Positions 33,950 to 42,541 of a stretch of DNA of 64,000 nt are shown in pieces (positions within the stretch are counted from its first letter, which is position 1; each line of letters begins with the position of its first letter). Origin of the DNA: Methylophilus sp. DW102 (GTDB lineage Bacteria > Pseudomonadota > Gammaproteobacteria > Burkholderiales > Methylophilaceae). Under the pieces are notes generated by a model that searched no databases, was not told the origin of the DNA, and was given only the letters and a program-made list of their open reading frames with translations. The stretch covers positions 930,001 through 994,000 of the forward strand of contig NZ_AP029023.1 in the NCBI RefSeq assembly GCF_037076555.1, read 5' to 3'. Position numbers and translations under genes: made by a program.

Positions 33950-36220
33950 ATGCCATCCGTTATTATGTTTCGTCCACACTTGCTCACGCTTGCAGTTCGT
34001 AGTGCAATGTTGTTGCCTGTCACGCTGCTAAATCCATTTGCGTCCGTTGCTTGGGCACAAGCTGTAGAAACCACGCAAATGTTTGATATTGCTGCCGGGC
34101 CGCTTTCAACGGCGTTGACGCAAGTCGCGGCACAAACCGGCATTAGCCTCAGCGCAAATGCCGCTTTGATTGGCGATAAAAAAGCCGCAGCCCTGAAAGG
34201 CCGCTACAGCGCACAGCAGGCCTTGCACACCTTGTTGCTTAATAGTGGCCTGGCCTTGAAGCAAACAGGAGACACACATTTTACGGTGGTACTGGCAAGC
34301 AAAGAACAAACTCCCCAGCCACTCTCTCAACAGGCCGAAACACTGCCTGAAGTGGCGGTATCTGCCAGGGTTGATCAGTCTATGCCTGTTAAGGAGCCTG
34401 TCACCATACTGATTGACGAAGCAGCACTTGCGCGCAACAACCCGAGTGACGTACGCGGTATTTTTAACGGGCAGCCTTCAGTGAAGGTGGGCGGTTCTAC
34501 GCCAATGTCGCAAAAGGTCTATGTGAACGGGATTGAGGAAAACAATCTCGCGGTCACCATCGACGGTAGTCGTCAAAACAATAAGGTCTTTCATCATAAC
34601 GGGACGACATTGATCGATCCATTATTTATGAAGGCAGTGAGCGTCAATGCGGGCGTGGCACCCGCGGATGCAGGCGCTGGTGCCATTGCTGGTGCCATTG
34701 CCTACGAAACCAAAAACGCGCGTGATTTTCTCACTTCGCCCGGCAAGGGCGCTTATATCCGCTCCAGCTTTAATACCAATGGCGATGTTTTCAGCCAGAC
34801 CCTGGCCGGATATGCTGCTTCTGAACAACTGGATGGATTAGCCTATTTAACCGTTGCCAACGGCAACAGATTTGAAGCGGGCAATGGTGACAAAGTCGAT
34901 GGCACGGGCACCGACCTGGTCAGCGGTTTCTTTAAATTAGGCGCTGAAGCAGCAGATGGTCACAGATTACAATTAAGTCATGAGCGGGTGCGTGACGATG
35001 CTGCACGTCCTTTCCGTGGCAATATCGGGTTTATTTCAGGCCGCCCGGCATGGGAGCCACGTGTGCGTGACTATGAGATGACCCGCGACAATACTGTTCT
35101 GCGGTATACGCAAGTGAACCCTGACCACTGGTGGAATCCAACGGCACTGCTAGCCTATAGCAAGACTGAAATCACTGTGCCTATTTTTACTGCCGGAGGG
35201 ACTGTGATTTATCCGGGTACAGGAGAAACCAGCAGCTTTAACGGTAAGTTTGAAAACCGTTTTCCAATTGATACTGGTAGCATTACGGCAGGTGTCGATT
35301 TCTATCGTGATAAAGCTGATTACAAGGATCGCACTTTCCAGGCTGAAGAGAAAGCAAACAACCGAGGTGTTTATGTCCAGGCGAGAATCAATCCCTGGCA
35401 ACCTTTGCACGTTTCCGCAGGTGTTCGTAACGACCACCATGAACTCACGGGTACTCAAGGCAGCAGTTGGTCACATTCCGGACTCAGTTCCAACATTTCG
35501 GGTGAGTTGGCTGTGGTGCCTGAGCTGTTAACAGTGAAAGCGGGTTATTCTGAGGTGTTTAGCGGTAGCCAGATGGCAGAAAACTTTATCATGAACACGG
35601 CATGGAACTACGGCCGTGGTCCAAAAGCCACCAAAGCAGATAACTATTTCTTTGGTTTGCAAAGCCGTTTTTATGGCTTTACTGCCGATGCCAAGGTATT
35701 TGAAACGCAGATAGACAATGCGCGTGCGGCCCGGTTTGCTGTCAACAGCGGCGTATTGGCCAGAGATGTACGCACACGTGGATATGAGCTTGGTCTGGCT
35801 TACCAGTGGGAGCAGAGTTTTGCCCGTGCAAGACTGGCAGATATTGATGTGACGATTGACGGTGCGCCTACCGACAGCGATACAGGTAATTACTTGGCAA
35901 CACCGGTTGGCGAGATTTTATATGTGACCGTGGGACATCATTTTCCGTCTGTCAACGTGACCGTCGGCGGCGATGCAGAGTTTGCGCAAAAGTACAATAA
36001 AGTCAGCGCAGGTACGTTATCGTTCCCGTCGTATGAAGTGTTTAATCTCTATGCCGAATATCAACCTCAGTGGACAGTTAAAACCAAGTGGCGCGTGGAT
36101 GTGCGTAATTTGTTTGATGATGCCTACGCGGACCGTGCTACCTATCAAGGCTTTGGGACCGTCACGCCACTTTATCAGCCAGGGCGTAGCGTGCTGTTCA
36201 GTGTGGCTGCCACTTTTTAG
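33950..36220 (+). CDS. TonB-dependent receptor with STN domain, haem-receptor-like
   Basis: A 756-residue outer-membrane receptor: signal peptide ending near VAWA, STN domain (FDIAAGPLSTALTQVAAQTG), plug (NPSDVRGIFNGQPSVKVGG, VYVNGIEENNLAVTIDGS, VNAGVAPADAGAGAIAGAI) and barrel ending in LFSVAATF. The plug wording and the GYSEVFSGSQMAENF barrel segment resemble HasR/BhuR-type haem receptors. Its coupling to an ECF sigma/anti-sigma pair also fits HasR-like systems. GGAG lies 9 bases before the ATG; an alternative start five codons later exists. No hemophore or haem oxygenase gene is nearby, so haem is a likely but unproven ligand. Confidence 0.82.
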   Translation: MPSVIMFRPHLLTLAVRSAMLLPVTLLNPFASVAWAQAVETTQMFDIAAGPLSTALTQVAAQTGISLSANAALIGDKKAAALKGRYSAQQALHTLLLNSGLALKQTGDTHFTVVLASKEQTPQPLSQQAETLPEVAVSARVDQSMPVKEPVTILIDEAALARNNPSDVRGIFNGQPSVKVGGSTPMSQKVYVNGIEENNLAVTIDGSRQNNKVFHHNGTTLIDPLFMKAVSVNAGVAPADAGAGAIAGAIAYETKNARDFLTSPGKGAYIRSSFNTNGDVFSQTLAGYAASEQLDGLAYLTVANGNRFEAGNGDKVDGTGTDLVSGFFKLGAEAADGHRLQLSHERVRDDAARPFRGNIGFISGRPAWEPRVRDYEMTRDNTVLRYTQVNPDHWWNPTALLAYSKTEITVPIFTAGGTVIYPGTGETSSFNGKFENRFPIDTGSITAGVDFYRDKADYKDRTFQAEEKANNRGVYVQARINPWQPLHVSAGVRNDHHELTGTQGSSWSHSGLSSNISGELAVVPELLTVKAGYSEVFSGSQMAENFIMNTAWNYGRGPKATKADNYFFGLQSRFYGFTADAKVFETQIDNARAARFAVNSGVLARDVRTRGYELGLAYQWEQSFARARLADIDVTIDGAPTDSDTGNYLATPVGEILYVTVGHHFPSVNVTVGGDAEFAQKYNKVSAGTLSFPSYEVFNLYAEYQPQWTVKTKWRVDVRNLFDDAYADRATYQGFGTVTPLYQPGRSVLFSVAATF

Positions 36221-36274
36221 TCGGTTGAAAACCATGTATTACGCCATGATCAAGTGAAAAAAATCCTTGTGAGA

Positions 36275-36306
36275 GTGCAGGCTGGCCTTCTGGGAAGGGC
36301 CTGCAC
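36275..36306 (+). terminator. Hairpin after haem-receptor-like gene
   Basis: GTGCAGGC/GCCTGCAC with a further CCTT/AAGG segment forms a 12-bp stem with a three-base bulge, 55 bp after the stop. It lacks a T-tract, so it could stop transcription only weakly or act as an mRNA end stabiliser. Confidence 0.5.
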
Positions 36307-36529
36307 GCAAAAGCCTATAACATCGTCATTTTCAAAAATCTGCTGCATGTATTTGCGTTAAAAACACCAGGCGTGCAAGCACATTTTGTGCGCGGCAAAT
36401 CGTTAAAAAATATTCCCCAATAAAAACAACCAGTTGCCCGTTGTCAATCAAAATAAATCAATATATTGTGTTTTCTTCAATTGAAAAGCCATAGATATTG
36501 TTTTATAGTCGCATCCATACGGTACGCTG

Positions 36530-36710
36530 AAGAGTGTCCTCTTCTGTGTTTAATAGGGAACCTGGTGCGTGAAACTGCGCAGGAATCACTAAACCAGGGC
36601 TGCCCCCGCAACTGTGATCAGCGAGTTGTTTGCTGCAATCGACGCCACTGAGTAAATTCGGGAAGGCACAAGCAAATAATGGTGACCTGAGAGCCAGGAG
36701 ACCTACCGTG
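36530..36710 (+). ncRNA. Cobalamin riboswitch upstream of nrdA
   Basis: Hallmarks of the AdoCbl riboswitch appear in order: AATAGGGAA near 36552, CAGGGCTGCCCCCGCAACTG (36595-36614), GCCACTG (36644), GGGAAGGC (36660), and the B12 box AGCCAGGAGACCTACC at 36692-36707. It ends about 150 bp before nrdA. B12 should repress the B12-independent class Ia reductase. Such control of class Ia RNR is known in some bacteria that also hold the B12-dependent class II enzyme. A T-run follows at 36711. GGTGACC at 36681 is complementary to GGTCACC at 36825, near the nrdA ribosome-binding site. Confidence 0.9.
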
Positions 36711-36857
36711 ATTTTTTTCTTGTTAACGTTTGAGGCGGGGTGTCCTCGGCAGATACGATTTTTCAGAATCGGGCTTGATATTGGGGTTGCTCGGCCTGAA
36801 AAATGTTGTCTATGCCACTTGTCGGGTCACCTTCGCTGCCGGAATTGGGAGCCCATA

Positions 36858-39137
36858 ATGTCACAATACGAATCCATGCAGGCCACGAAACGCGATGGCC
36901 GCAAGGAACCTATTAACCTCGACAAAATACATCGCGTCATTGATTGGGCCGCACAAGGCCTCAATAATGTCTCGGTGTCACAAGTTGAATTGCGCTCCCA
37001 TATCCAGTTTTATGATGGTATCCGCACCGACGATATCCATGAAACCATCATCAAATCTGCTGCCGACCTGATTTCGGAAGAAACCCCGGATTACCAGTAC
37101 CTGGCTGCACGCCTGAATATTTTTCACCTGCGCAAAATTGCTTATGGCCAGTTTGAGCCACCGCATTTGTTTGACCATGTGACCAACCTGACCGCGCTGG
37201 GCAAATACGATCCGCACCTGCTCAAGGATTACAGCCGCGAAGAGTTTGATACGCTGAATGGCTATCTGGACCACTGGCGCGATATGAATTTCTCTTACGC
37301 CGCTGTCAAGCAGCTTGAGGGCAAATATCTGGTACAAAACCGCGTCACCAAAAAGATCTACGAGAGCCCGCAGTTCCTTTACATTCTGGTGGCGATGAGC
37401 CTGTTTGCCAACTACAAGGGCCAGGCACGCCTCGATTACATCAAGCGTTTTTATGATGCGGTGTCTACCTTCAAGATCTCACTGCCGACGCCAATTATGT
37501 CTGGCGTGCGGACGCCGACACGCCAGTTCAGCTCTTGCGTGCTGATTGAGTGTGACGACAGCCTGGACAGTATCAACGCCACCTCCAGCGCGATTGTGAA
37601 GTATGTGTCGCAGCGCGCCGGTATCGGCGTCAACGCGGGCCGTATCCGTGCGCTGGGCAGTGAAATCCGTGGTGGTGAAGCACAGCACACCGGCTGCCTG
37701 CCGTTCTACAAGTTGTTCCAGTCTGCGGTCAAATCCTGCTCACAGGGCGGCGTGCGCGGCGGGGCGGCGACGTTGTTCTACCCATTGTGGCACCTTGAGG
37801 TTGAATCCCTGCTGGTCCTCAAAAACAACCGCGGCGTGGAAGAAAACCGCGTGCGCCACCTCGACTACGGCGTGCAGATCAACCGCCTCATGTACCAGCG
37901 CCTGATCAAAGGTGAACAGATCACCTTGTTCTCGCCGCATGATGTGCCCGGTCTGTATGACGCGTTCTTTGCCGATCAGGATACCTTTGAGCGCCTCTAC
38001 ACCCAGTACGAAGCCGATGACAGCATCCGCAAGCGCAGCTTGCCTGCAGTAGACTTGTTCTCGCTCATGATGCAAGAGCGCGCCGGTACCGGCCGTATCT
38101 ACATCCAGAACGTGGACCATTGCAACACACATAGCCCGTTTGATCCGGCCGTTGCACCGGTGCGCCAGTCCAACCTGTGTATGGAAATCGCACTGCCGAC
38201 CAAGCCACTCAATGACATCAACGACACCGAAGGCGAAATTGCGCTGTGTACCCTGTCAGCATTTAACCTGGGCGCGCTGGAATCGCTGGACGAGCTCGAA
38301 GGTCTGGCCGACCTCGTGGTTCGTGCATTAGATGCCTTGCTCGAATACCAGGATTACCCAGTCAAAGCCGCGCTCAACGCCACCAATAAGCGCCGTTCAT
38401 TGGGCGTGGGCGTGATCAATTATGCCTATTACCTGGCCAAAAACGGCACCAGCTATACTGACGATGCTGCGCTGGGCCTGACCCACCGTACCTTTGAGGC
38501 GATTCAGTACTATCTGCTAAAAGCGTCCGTACAACTGTCTCGCGAGTTTGGCGCGTGTGGTGCGTTTAACGAGACCACTTATGCCAAAGGCATTTTGCCG
38601 ATTGATACCTACAAAAAAGACCTGGATGCCGTGTGCAACGAGCCGCTGCGTCTGGATTGGGAAAGCCTGCGCAAGGAAATCCAGAAAGATGGCTTGCGCA
38701 ATTCCACGCTGACGGCGCTGATGCCTTCCGAGACTTCCAGCCAGATTGCCAATGCCACCAACGGCATTGAGCCACCGCGTGGCCTGGTCTCGGTCAAGCA
38801 ATCCAAAGACGGCATCTTGCGCCAGGTGGTGCCTGAGATTGACCGCCTGCGTAACCAGTACCAGTTGTTGTGGCGCATCCCCAGCAATGACGGCTACCTC
38901 AAGCTGGTGGGCGTGATGCAGAAGTTTGTCGATCAATCGATTTCAGCCAATACCAACTACGACCCAACCCGTTTTGAAGGCGGCCGCGTGCCGATGAAGC
39001 AACTGCTGAAAGACCTGCTGCAAGCCTACAAACTTGGCGTTAAAACGCTGTACTACCACAACACCCGCGATGGTGCGAGCGAGGGCGGTACGGAAGCCGA
39101 GGACGATGGGTGTGCCAGCGGAGCCTGCAAAATTTAA
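36858..39137 (+). CDS. nrdA: Class Ia ribonucleoside-diphosphate reductase, alpha subunit
   Basis: A 759-residue catalytic subunit reducing NDPs to dNDPs in the cytosol. It has an N-terminal ATP-cone (KRDGRKEPINLDKIHRVIDW). The redox and thiyl cysteines are in FSSCVLIEC, SNLCMEIALP and LCTLSAFNLGALE; the radical-transfer region (GVGVINYAYYLAKNG) and the C-terminal shuttle pair CASGACKI are also visible. Length matches E. coli NrdA. The start follows GGGAGCCCATA; an open frame from 36630 runs through the riboswitch and is rejected. nrdB follows after a repeat-bearing 209-bp gap. Confidence 0.97.
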   Translation: MSQYESMQATKRDGRKEPINLDKIHRVIDWAAQGLNNVSVSQVELRSHIQFYDGIRTDDIHETIIKSAADLISEETPDYQYLAARLNIFHLRKIAYGQFEPPHLFDHVTNLTALGKYDPHLLKDYSREEFDTLNGYLDHWRDMNFSYAAVKQLEGKYLVQNRVTKKIYESPQFLYILVAMSLFANYKGQARLDYIKRFYDAVSTFKISLPTPIMSGVRTPTRQFSSCVLIECDDSLDSINATSSAIVKYVSQRAGIGVNAGRIRALGSEIRGGEAQHTGCLPFYKLFQSAVKSCSQGGVRGGAATLFYPLWHLEVESLLVLKNNRGVEENRVRHLDYGVQINRLMYQRLIKGEQITLFSPHDVPGLYDAFFADQDTFERLYTQYEADDSIRKRSLPAVDLFSLMMQERAGTGRIYIQNVDHCNTHSPFDPAVAPVRQSNLCMEIALPTKPLNDINDTEGEIALCTLSAFNLGALESLDELEGLADLVVRALDALLEYQDYPVKAALNATNKRRSLGVGVINYAYYLAKNGTSYTDDAALGLTHRTFEAIQYYLLKASVQLSREFGACGAFNETTYAKGILPIDTYKKDLDAVCNEPLRLDWESLRKEIQKDGLRNSTLTALMPSETSSQIANATNGIEPPRGLVSVKQSKDGILRQVVPEIDRLRNQYQLLWRIPSNDGYLKLVGVMQKFVDQSISANTNYDPTRFEGGRVPMKQLLKDLLQAYKLGVKTLYYHNTRDGASEGGTEAEDDGCASGACKI

Positions 39138-39148
39138 ATAAGCATTGA

Positions 39149-39265
39149 CTCAGTGGCTGCGCGGGCAAATTGCTGCGTTGTGCGGTGCGCGAAATCCTCA
39201 TGTACTCTCGTGTACATTCCGGTTTCTGTGCTCCGTACGCCTTGCACTTTATCCCGCTCGCTCAC
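39149..39265. repeat. Long imperfect intergenic palindrome between nrdA and nrdB
   Basis: The segment centres on ATGTAC-TCTCGT-GTACAT (39200-39217). Outer parts continue the pairing: GCGCGAAATCC with GGTTTCTGTGC, and CAGTG at the start with CACTG at the end. Its right arm (CGCCTTGCACTTTATCCC then GCTCGCTCACT) recurs, diverged, after nrdB at 40520-40550. This looks like a dispersed non-coding repeat or MITE-like element in the operon rather than a simple terminator. Confidence 0.55.
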
Positions 39266-39346
39266 TGATTCAACGCTTATTGCAGTGGGGTAATAAGTAC
39301 AATTTAAAAACAGTTTGAGCATTAAACTTAAACATTAGGAACACAG

Positions 39347-40480
39347 ATGGCCTACAGCATCTTCACCAAAACAGATAACGATCAACTCAAAGAACCCATG
39401 TTCTTTGGGCAGCCCGTCAATGTGGCGCGCTACGACCAGCAGAAATATCCGGTATTCGAGAAGCTGATCGAGAAGCAACTCTCCTTCTTCTGGCGCCCGG
39501 AAGAGGTTGACGTGTCGCAAGACCGTTCCGACTACCAGAATCTGCCCGAGCACGAAAAGCATATTTTTATCAGCAACCTCAAGTATCAGACCTTGCTGGA
39601 TTCGATTCAGGGCCGTAGCCCCAACGTCGCTTTGCTGCCACTGGTGTCTCTGCCTGAGCTGGAAACCTGGATTGAAACCTGGGCGTTTTCCGAGACCATA
39701 CACTCGCGTTCCTACACCCACATCATCCGCAATATCGTCAATGATCCGTCGGTGATGTTCGATGACATCGTGCGCAATGAAAACATCACGGCACGCGCTT
39801 CGGATATTGCGCATTATTACGATGAGCTGATTCAGCAAACCATGCTGTACTCGCAGCTGGGCGAGGGCAATCATGTCATCAATGGCGAGACCAAAGTGGT
39901 CAACAAGCGCGCGCTCAAAAAGCTGCTGTACCGTTGCCTGATGAACGTGAATATCCTCGAAGCGATCCGTTTTTACGTCAGCTTTGCTTGCTCGTTTGCC
40001 TTTGCCGAGCGCAAGGTGATGGAAGGCAACGCCAAAATCATCCGCCTGATTGCGCGTGATGAGGCCTTGCACCTCACCGGCACACAGCATATGCTCAACA
40101 TCATGCGTTCTGGCCAGGATGACGCCGAGTTTGCCGAGATTGCCGCAGAACTGCATACCGAGTGCTTCGAGATGTTTAAATCCGCCGCCGAGCAGGAAAA
40201 ACTGTGGGCCGAGTACCTGTTTAAAGATGGCTCAATGATCGGCCTCAATAAAGACATTCTTTGCCAGTACGTGGAATACATCACCAACACTCGCATGGCG
40301 TCGGTGGGTCTGCCACCCGCGTTCCCCAATGCCAAAAACAACCCGATTCCATGGATCAACACCTGGCTGTCATCAGACACCGTACAAGTGGCCCCTCAAG
40401 AGGTAGAATTAAGTTCTTATTTGATCGGGCAGATTGATTCAGAAGTCTCGGCTGACGATCTCAACGACTTTGAGCTTTAA
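39347..40480 (+). CDS. nrdB: Class Ia ribonucleoside-diphosphate reductase, beta subunit
   Basis: A 377-residue diiron-tyrosyl radical subunit. Metal ligands and the radical tyrosine are visible in [19 protein letters not shown]: Glu116, His119 and Tyr123 correspond to E. coli E115, H118 and Y122. The second helix pair has [20 protein letters not shown] followed by EALHL. It ends in DLNDFEL, the C-terminal tail that docks on NrdA. AGGA precedes the ATG. It is followed after 86 bp by the ferredoxin gene, as in the nrdAB-yfaE layout of enterobacteria. Confidence 0.97.
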   Translation: MAYSIFTKTDNDQLKEPMFFGQPVNVARYDQQKYPVFEKLIEKQLSFFWRPEEVDVSQDRSDYQNLPEHEKHIFISNLKYQTLLDSIQGRSPNVALLPLVSLPELETWIETWAFSETIHSRSYTHIIRNIVNDPSVMFDDIVRNENITARASDIAHYYDELIQQTMLYSQLGEGNHVINGETKVVNKRALKKLLYRCLMNVNILEAIRFYVSFACSFAFAERKVMEGNAKIIRLIARDEALHLTGTQHMLNIMRSGQDDAEFAEIAAELHTECFEMFKSAAEQEKLWAEYLFKDGSMIGLNKDILCQYVEYITNTRMASVGLPPAFPNAKNNPIPWINTWLSSDTVQVAPQEVELSSYLIGQIDSEVSADDLNDFEL

Positions 40481-40482
40481 AA

Positions 40483-40551
40483 GCGGGCAAATGGCGGTGT
40501 GACGCGGGTTTGCCCTCTGGGCGCCTTGCAGTTTACCCCACTCGCTCACTT
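40483..40551. repeat. Diverged, shorter copy of the nrdA-nrdB intergenic repeat
   Basis: AGCGGGCAAAT near the start and CGCCTTGCAGTTTACCCC then ACTCGCTCACT at the end parallel GCGGGCAAAT and CGCCTTGCACTTTATCCC then GCTCGCTCACT of the 39149-39265 element, with the central part missing. It fills most of the gap between nrdB and the ferredoxin gene. Confidence 0.5.
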
Positions 40552-40566
40552 TGATTTTTATGATTT

Positions 40567-40977
40567 ATGATTAGTGTCCGCAGCCAACATACCCGCTTTA
40601 GCCTGATCCCGCATGAAACTTTGCTGGAAGGGCTGGAGCGCACCGGGCACGAGGTCGAGTACCAATGCCGCGGGGGCTATTGTGGTGCCTGCCGCGTGCG
40701 TCTGCTTGATGGTGAGGTCGAATACCTGGAACAGCCGCTCGCATTTATTGCCAGTGACGAAATCCTGCCCTGTTGCTGTGTCCCCAAATCGGATATCCGC
40801 CTCGATTGTGAGCTGCGGCCAGAGCTGCAAGTGTTCCAGGCACAAGAAGAGCTGTTCCCAGCCCAAGGCTCACTGTTTGATGATGACTTGCCCACGCTGG
40901 ATAGCCGCGTCAAAAAGCTGGCCAGAAGACGCATCCCCAGGCCGGTTTCTACTGCCAGCAACTTGTCCTTGTTTTAA
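40567..40977 (+). CDS. 2Fe-2S ferredoxin for NrdB cofactor maintenance (YfaE-like)
   Basis: A 136-residue plant-type ferredoxin with the CRGGYCGAC motif (C-x4-C-x2-C) near residues 34-42 and the fourth ligand in LPCCCVPKSD. In E. coli YfaE reduces the diferric site of NrdB to restore the tyrosyl radical. The position directly after nrdB supports this role. It carries a C-terminal extension of about 45 residues (LFPAQGSLFDDDLPTLD, then a basic tail) that E. coli YfaE lacks; its purpose is unknown. A terminator follows 36 bp downstream. Confidence 0.87.
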   Translation: MISVRSQHTRFSLIPHETLLEGLERTGHEVEYQCRGGYCGACRVRLLDGEVEYLEQPLAFIASDEILPCCCVPKSDIRLDCELRPELQVFQAQEELFPAQGSLFDDDLPTLDSRVKKLARRRIPRPVSTASNLSLF

Positions 40978-41013
40978 GTTTCAGGGCTTACCGTTTTAAA
41001 TGGCATCAATAAT

Positions 41014-41046
41014 AAAAAAGGCGCGAATCTTTATCGCGCCTTTTTT
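41014..41046 (+). terminator. Intrinsic terminator of the nrd operon (bidirectional)
   Basis: AAAAAAGGCGCG and CGCGCCTTTTTT flank a nine-base loop. A/T tracts on both sides allow it to serve the nrd operon on the plus strand and the small gene at 41091 on the minus strand. Confidence 0.9.
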
Positions 41047-41090
41047 ATGGTTTGCCTGAAATAGCTTCTGATGGGAAATCAGCTCATGCA

Positions 41091-41318
41091 CTAGCCCGCG
41101 GCACGCGGTGCCGGTCGCACCCATTGCATTTTGAGGTTGGGCGCACGTGTATCTAGGTCCGCGACCAGCTTGCAACTCAAAATTTCGCAGCGCCAATACA
41201 TCTGGCGAATTTTCTCATCCGCTTCGGCACGGGATTTACCGTACACCTGCAGATTCTCTACCAACACCCCATTGGCGCTACGTATGGAGTACAAATATTT
41301 TCCAGATCTTTTAGCCAT
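41091..41318 (-). CDS. Small basic protein, unknown function
   Basis: A 75-residue basic protein (MAKRSGKYLYSIRSANGVLV at the N-terminus, then YGKSRAEADEKIRQMYWRC) that I do not recognise. It has no membrane helix or signal. The start at 41318 is chosen because the charged N-terminus looks native; the frame stays open to 41414. It is convergent with the nrd operon and shares its terminator. It could be a phage- or plasmid-like remnant, but nothing shows this. Confidence 0.45.
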   Translation of the reverse strand: MAKRSGKYLYSIRSANGVLVENLQVYGKSRAEADEKIRQMYWRCEILSCKLVADLDTRAPNLKMQWVRPAPRAAG

Positions 41319-41655
41319 AATCGAATTTACCCACCCCGGGAACAATGCGTTGTAAAACATCGTAATTCTTTTAGTTATAAACACCATATCAGAGTTTTTT
41401 ACTGATGTATACACCGCTAAGCGGTAGATAAGTGATTCAATTCAATACTTTAAGGGGGTATTTGCATAAAACACCTAAAATTTAGAAGCTAACTTAAGTT
41501 TTTTGGGGCGTCTTTAAGCAATAAATCTCTCATCATTTGCAGGAGAGGCTAGGTAAAGCAGAGCAGAAGCAGCGACTGACATCTCAAAAAAGGCTTTACT
41601 CATATCCACGAGCTGTTTAAACTAAACTAACTAAACTTAGTTTAAGTTGGACATC
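41319..41655. other. Non-coding gap upstream of toxin-antitoxin pair
   Basis: A 337-bp AT-rich stretch without a credible reading frame. Apart from the inverted repeat at 41617-41645 before the antitoxin gene, I see no hairpin terminator, RNA gene or known repeat in it. Confidence 0.5.
41617..41645. promoter_or_regulatory. Inverted repeat, probable operator of toxin-antitoxin operon
   Basis: TTAAACTAA and TTAGTTTAA are perfect 9-bp arms with centres 20 bp apart, embedded in AACTA repeats and ending 10 bp before the antitoxin ATG. Phd/VapB antitoxins usually repress their own operon at such palindromes. Confidence 0.55.
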
Positions 41656-41898
41656 ATGCAAATTATCAATATTCACGAGGCAAAAACACAACTTTCTAAA
41701 CTGGTGGATCAGGCTGTCAATGGGGAGTCTTTCATTATTGCCAAAGCGGGTAAGCCGCTGGTAAAAGTCACCCGACTAGAGGCGACTGAGCCGCCCGCAA
41801 TCAAGCGTATTGGCTTTATGCAAGGTCAAATTCAGGTGCCTGCCGATTTTGACGAGATGGGCAAAGCCGAAATGTCAACCCTGTTTGGCCTAGAGTAA
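41656..41898 (+). CDS. Phd/VapB-type antitoxin
   Basis: An 80-residue protein of the Phd/YefM fold. The N-terminal INIHEAKTQLSKLVDQAVNG and FIIAKAGKPLVKVTRLE are the family's DNA-binding half. The C-terminal IGFMQGQIQVPADFDEMGKA is the toxin-binding tail that typically sits in the PIN active site. The toxin gene starts 1 bp after its stop. Autoregulation through the upstream inverted repeat is likely. Confidence 0.9.
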   Translation: MQIINIHEAKTQLSKLVDQAVNGESFIIAKAGKPLVKVTRLEATEPPAIKRIGFMQGQIQVPADFDEMGKAEMSTLFGLE

Positions 41899-41899
41899 G

Positions 41900-42286
41900 A
41901 TGAAGCTGTTACTCGATACCCATATTTTGCTTTGGGCAGCGGCGGGGGCAGACCAACTGCCAAGCAAAGCAAAAGCCCTCATTGAAGATACAGGCAATCA
42001 ACTCTACTTCAGCAGCGCCAGTCTGTGGGAAATCGCCATCAAAAACACCCTGGGCCGGGCGGACTTTAAAGTGGACTTGGCCGTATTGCGGCGTAACTTG
42101 CTGGAGAACGGTTTTGAGGAGATCGCGATCAATAGCAGCCATGCCATGAGCGTCGCCACCTTGCCAGAGGTGCATAAAGACCCTTTTGATCGCATGTTGC
42201 TTGCGCAGACGCAGGTCGAAGGGGTGACGTTAATGACGGCAGATCGCCAGCTCGGCGGCTACCCGGTCGCCTTAATCATGGTCTAG
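41900..42286 (+). CDS. vapC: VapC-type PIN-domain toxin (ribonuclease)
   Basis: A 128-residue PIN-domain protein. The acidic Mg2+ site is intact: Asp6 in LLLDTHILLW, Glu44 in SLWEIAIKN, Asp94/Asp97 in HKDPFDRMLLAQ and Asp115 in LMTADRQL. VapC toxins cleave RNA, often tRNA or rRNA, when their antitoxin is degraded. It is paired with the antitoxin gene 1 bp upstream. The RNA target cannot be read from sequence. Confidence 0.92.
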   Translation: MKLLLDTHILLWAAAGADQLPSKAKALIEDTGNQLYFSSASLWEIAIKNTLGRADFKVDLAVLRRNLLENGFEEIAINSSHAMSVATLPEVHKDPFDRMLLAQTQVEGVTLMTADRQLGGYPVALIMV

Positions 42287-42303
42287 CGGCATATTGTTAG
42301 GCT

Positions 42304-42337
42304 GCGCTCAGCAGCTTGATATCCATCTGCTGAGTGC
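42304..42337 (+). terminator. Hairpin after the toxin gene
   Basis: GCGCTCAGCAG and CTGCTGAGTGC form an 11-bp stem with one G-T pair and a 12-base loop, 17 bp after the vapC stop. There is no T-run, so termination by it is uncertain. Confidence 0.45.
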
Positions 42338-42541
42338 AAGGCTGATGCTGTTATGGCCTGCATTAAAAAATCCTTTTAAAAAATAGCTCATCATTTACAA
42401 TCATTAAAAAAATAGCGCGCCAGACTGTTTGATCCCCGTGATTAAACGCATACAACAAAACTAGGCGTGCAACGATTTCCTCATCTTGATTCGACCATGA
42501 CTGGAATGGTTTTGGCTTTGGTGTAAAGGGGTAGGTAGCGC

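Noticed and set aside
36630..36857. Upstream extension of the nrdA reading frame
   Set aside because: It runs through the B12 box of the riboswitch; the start at 36858 has a GGGAG-type site and the family length.
39335..40156. 273-codon minus-strand reading frame opposite nrdB
   Set aside because: It is fully antisense to nrdB, with no start signal or family.
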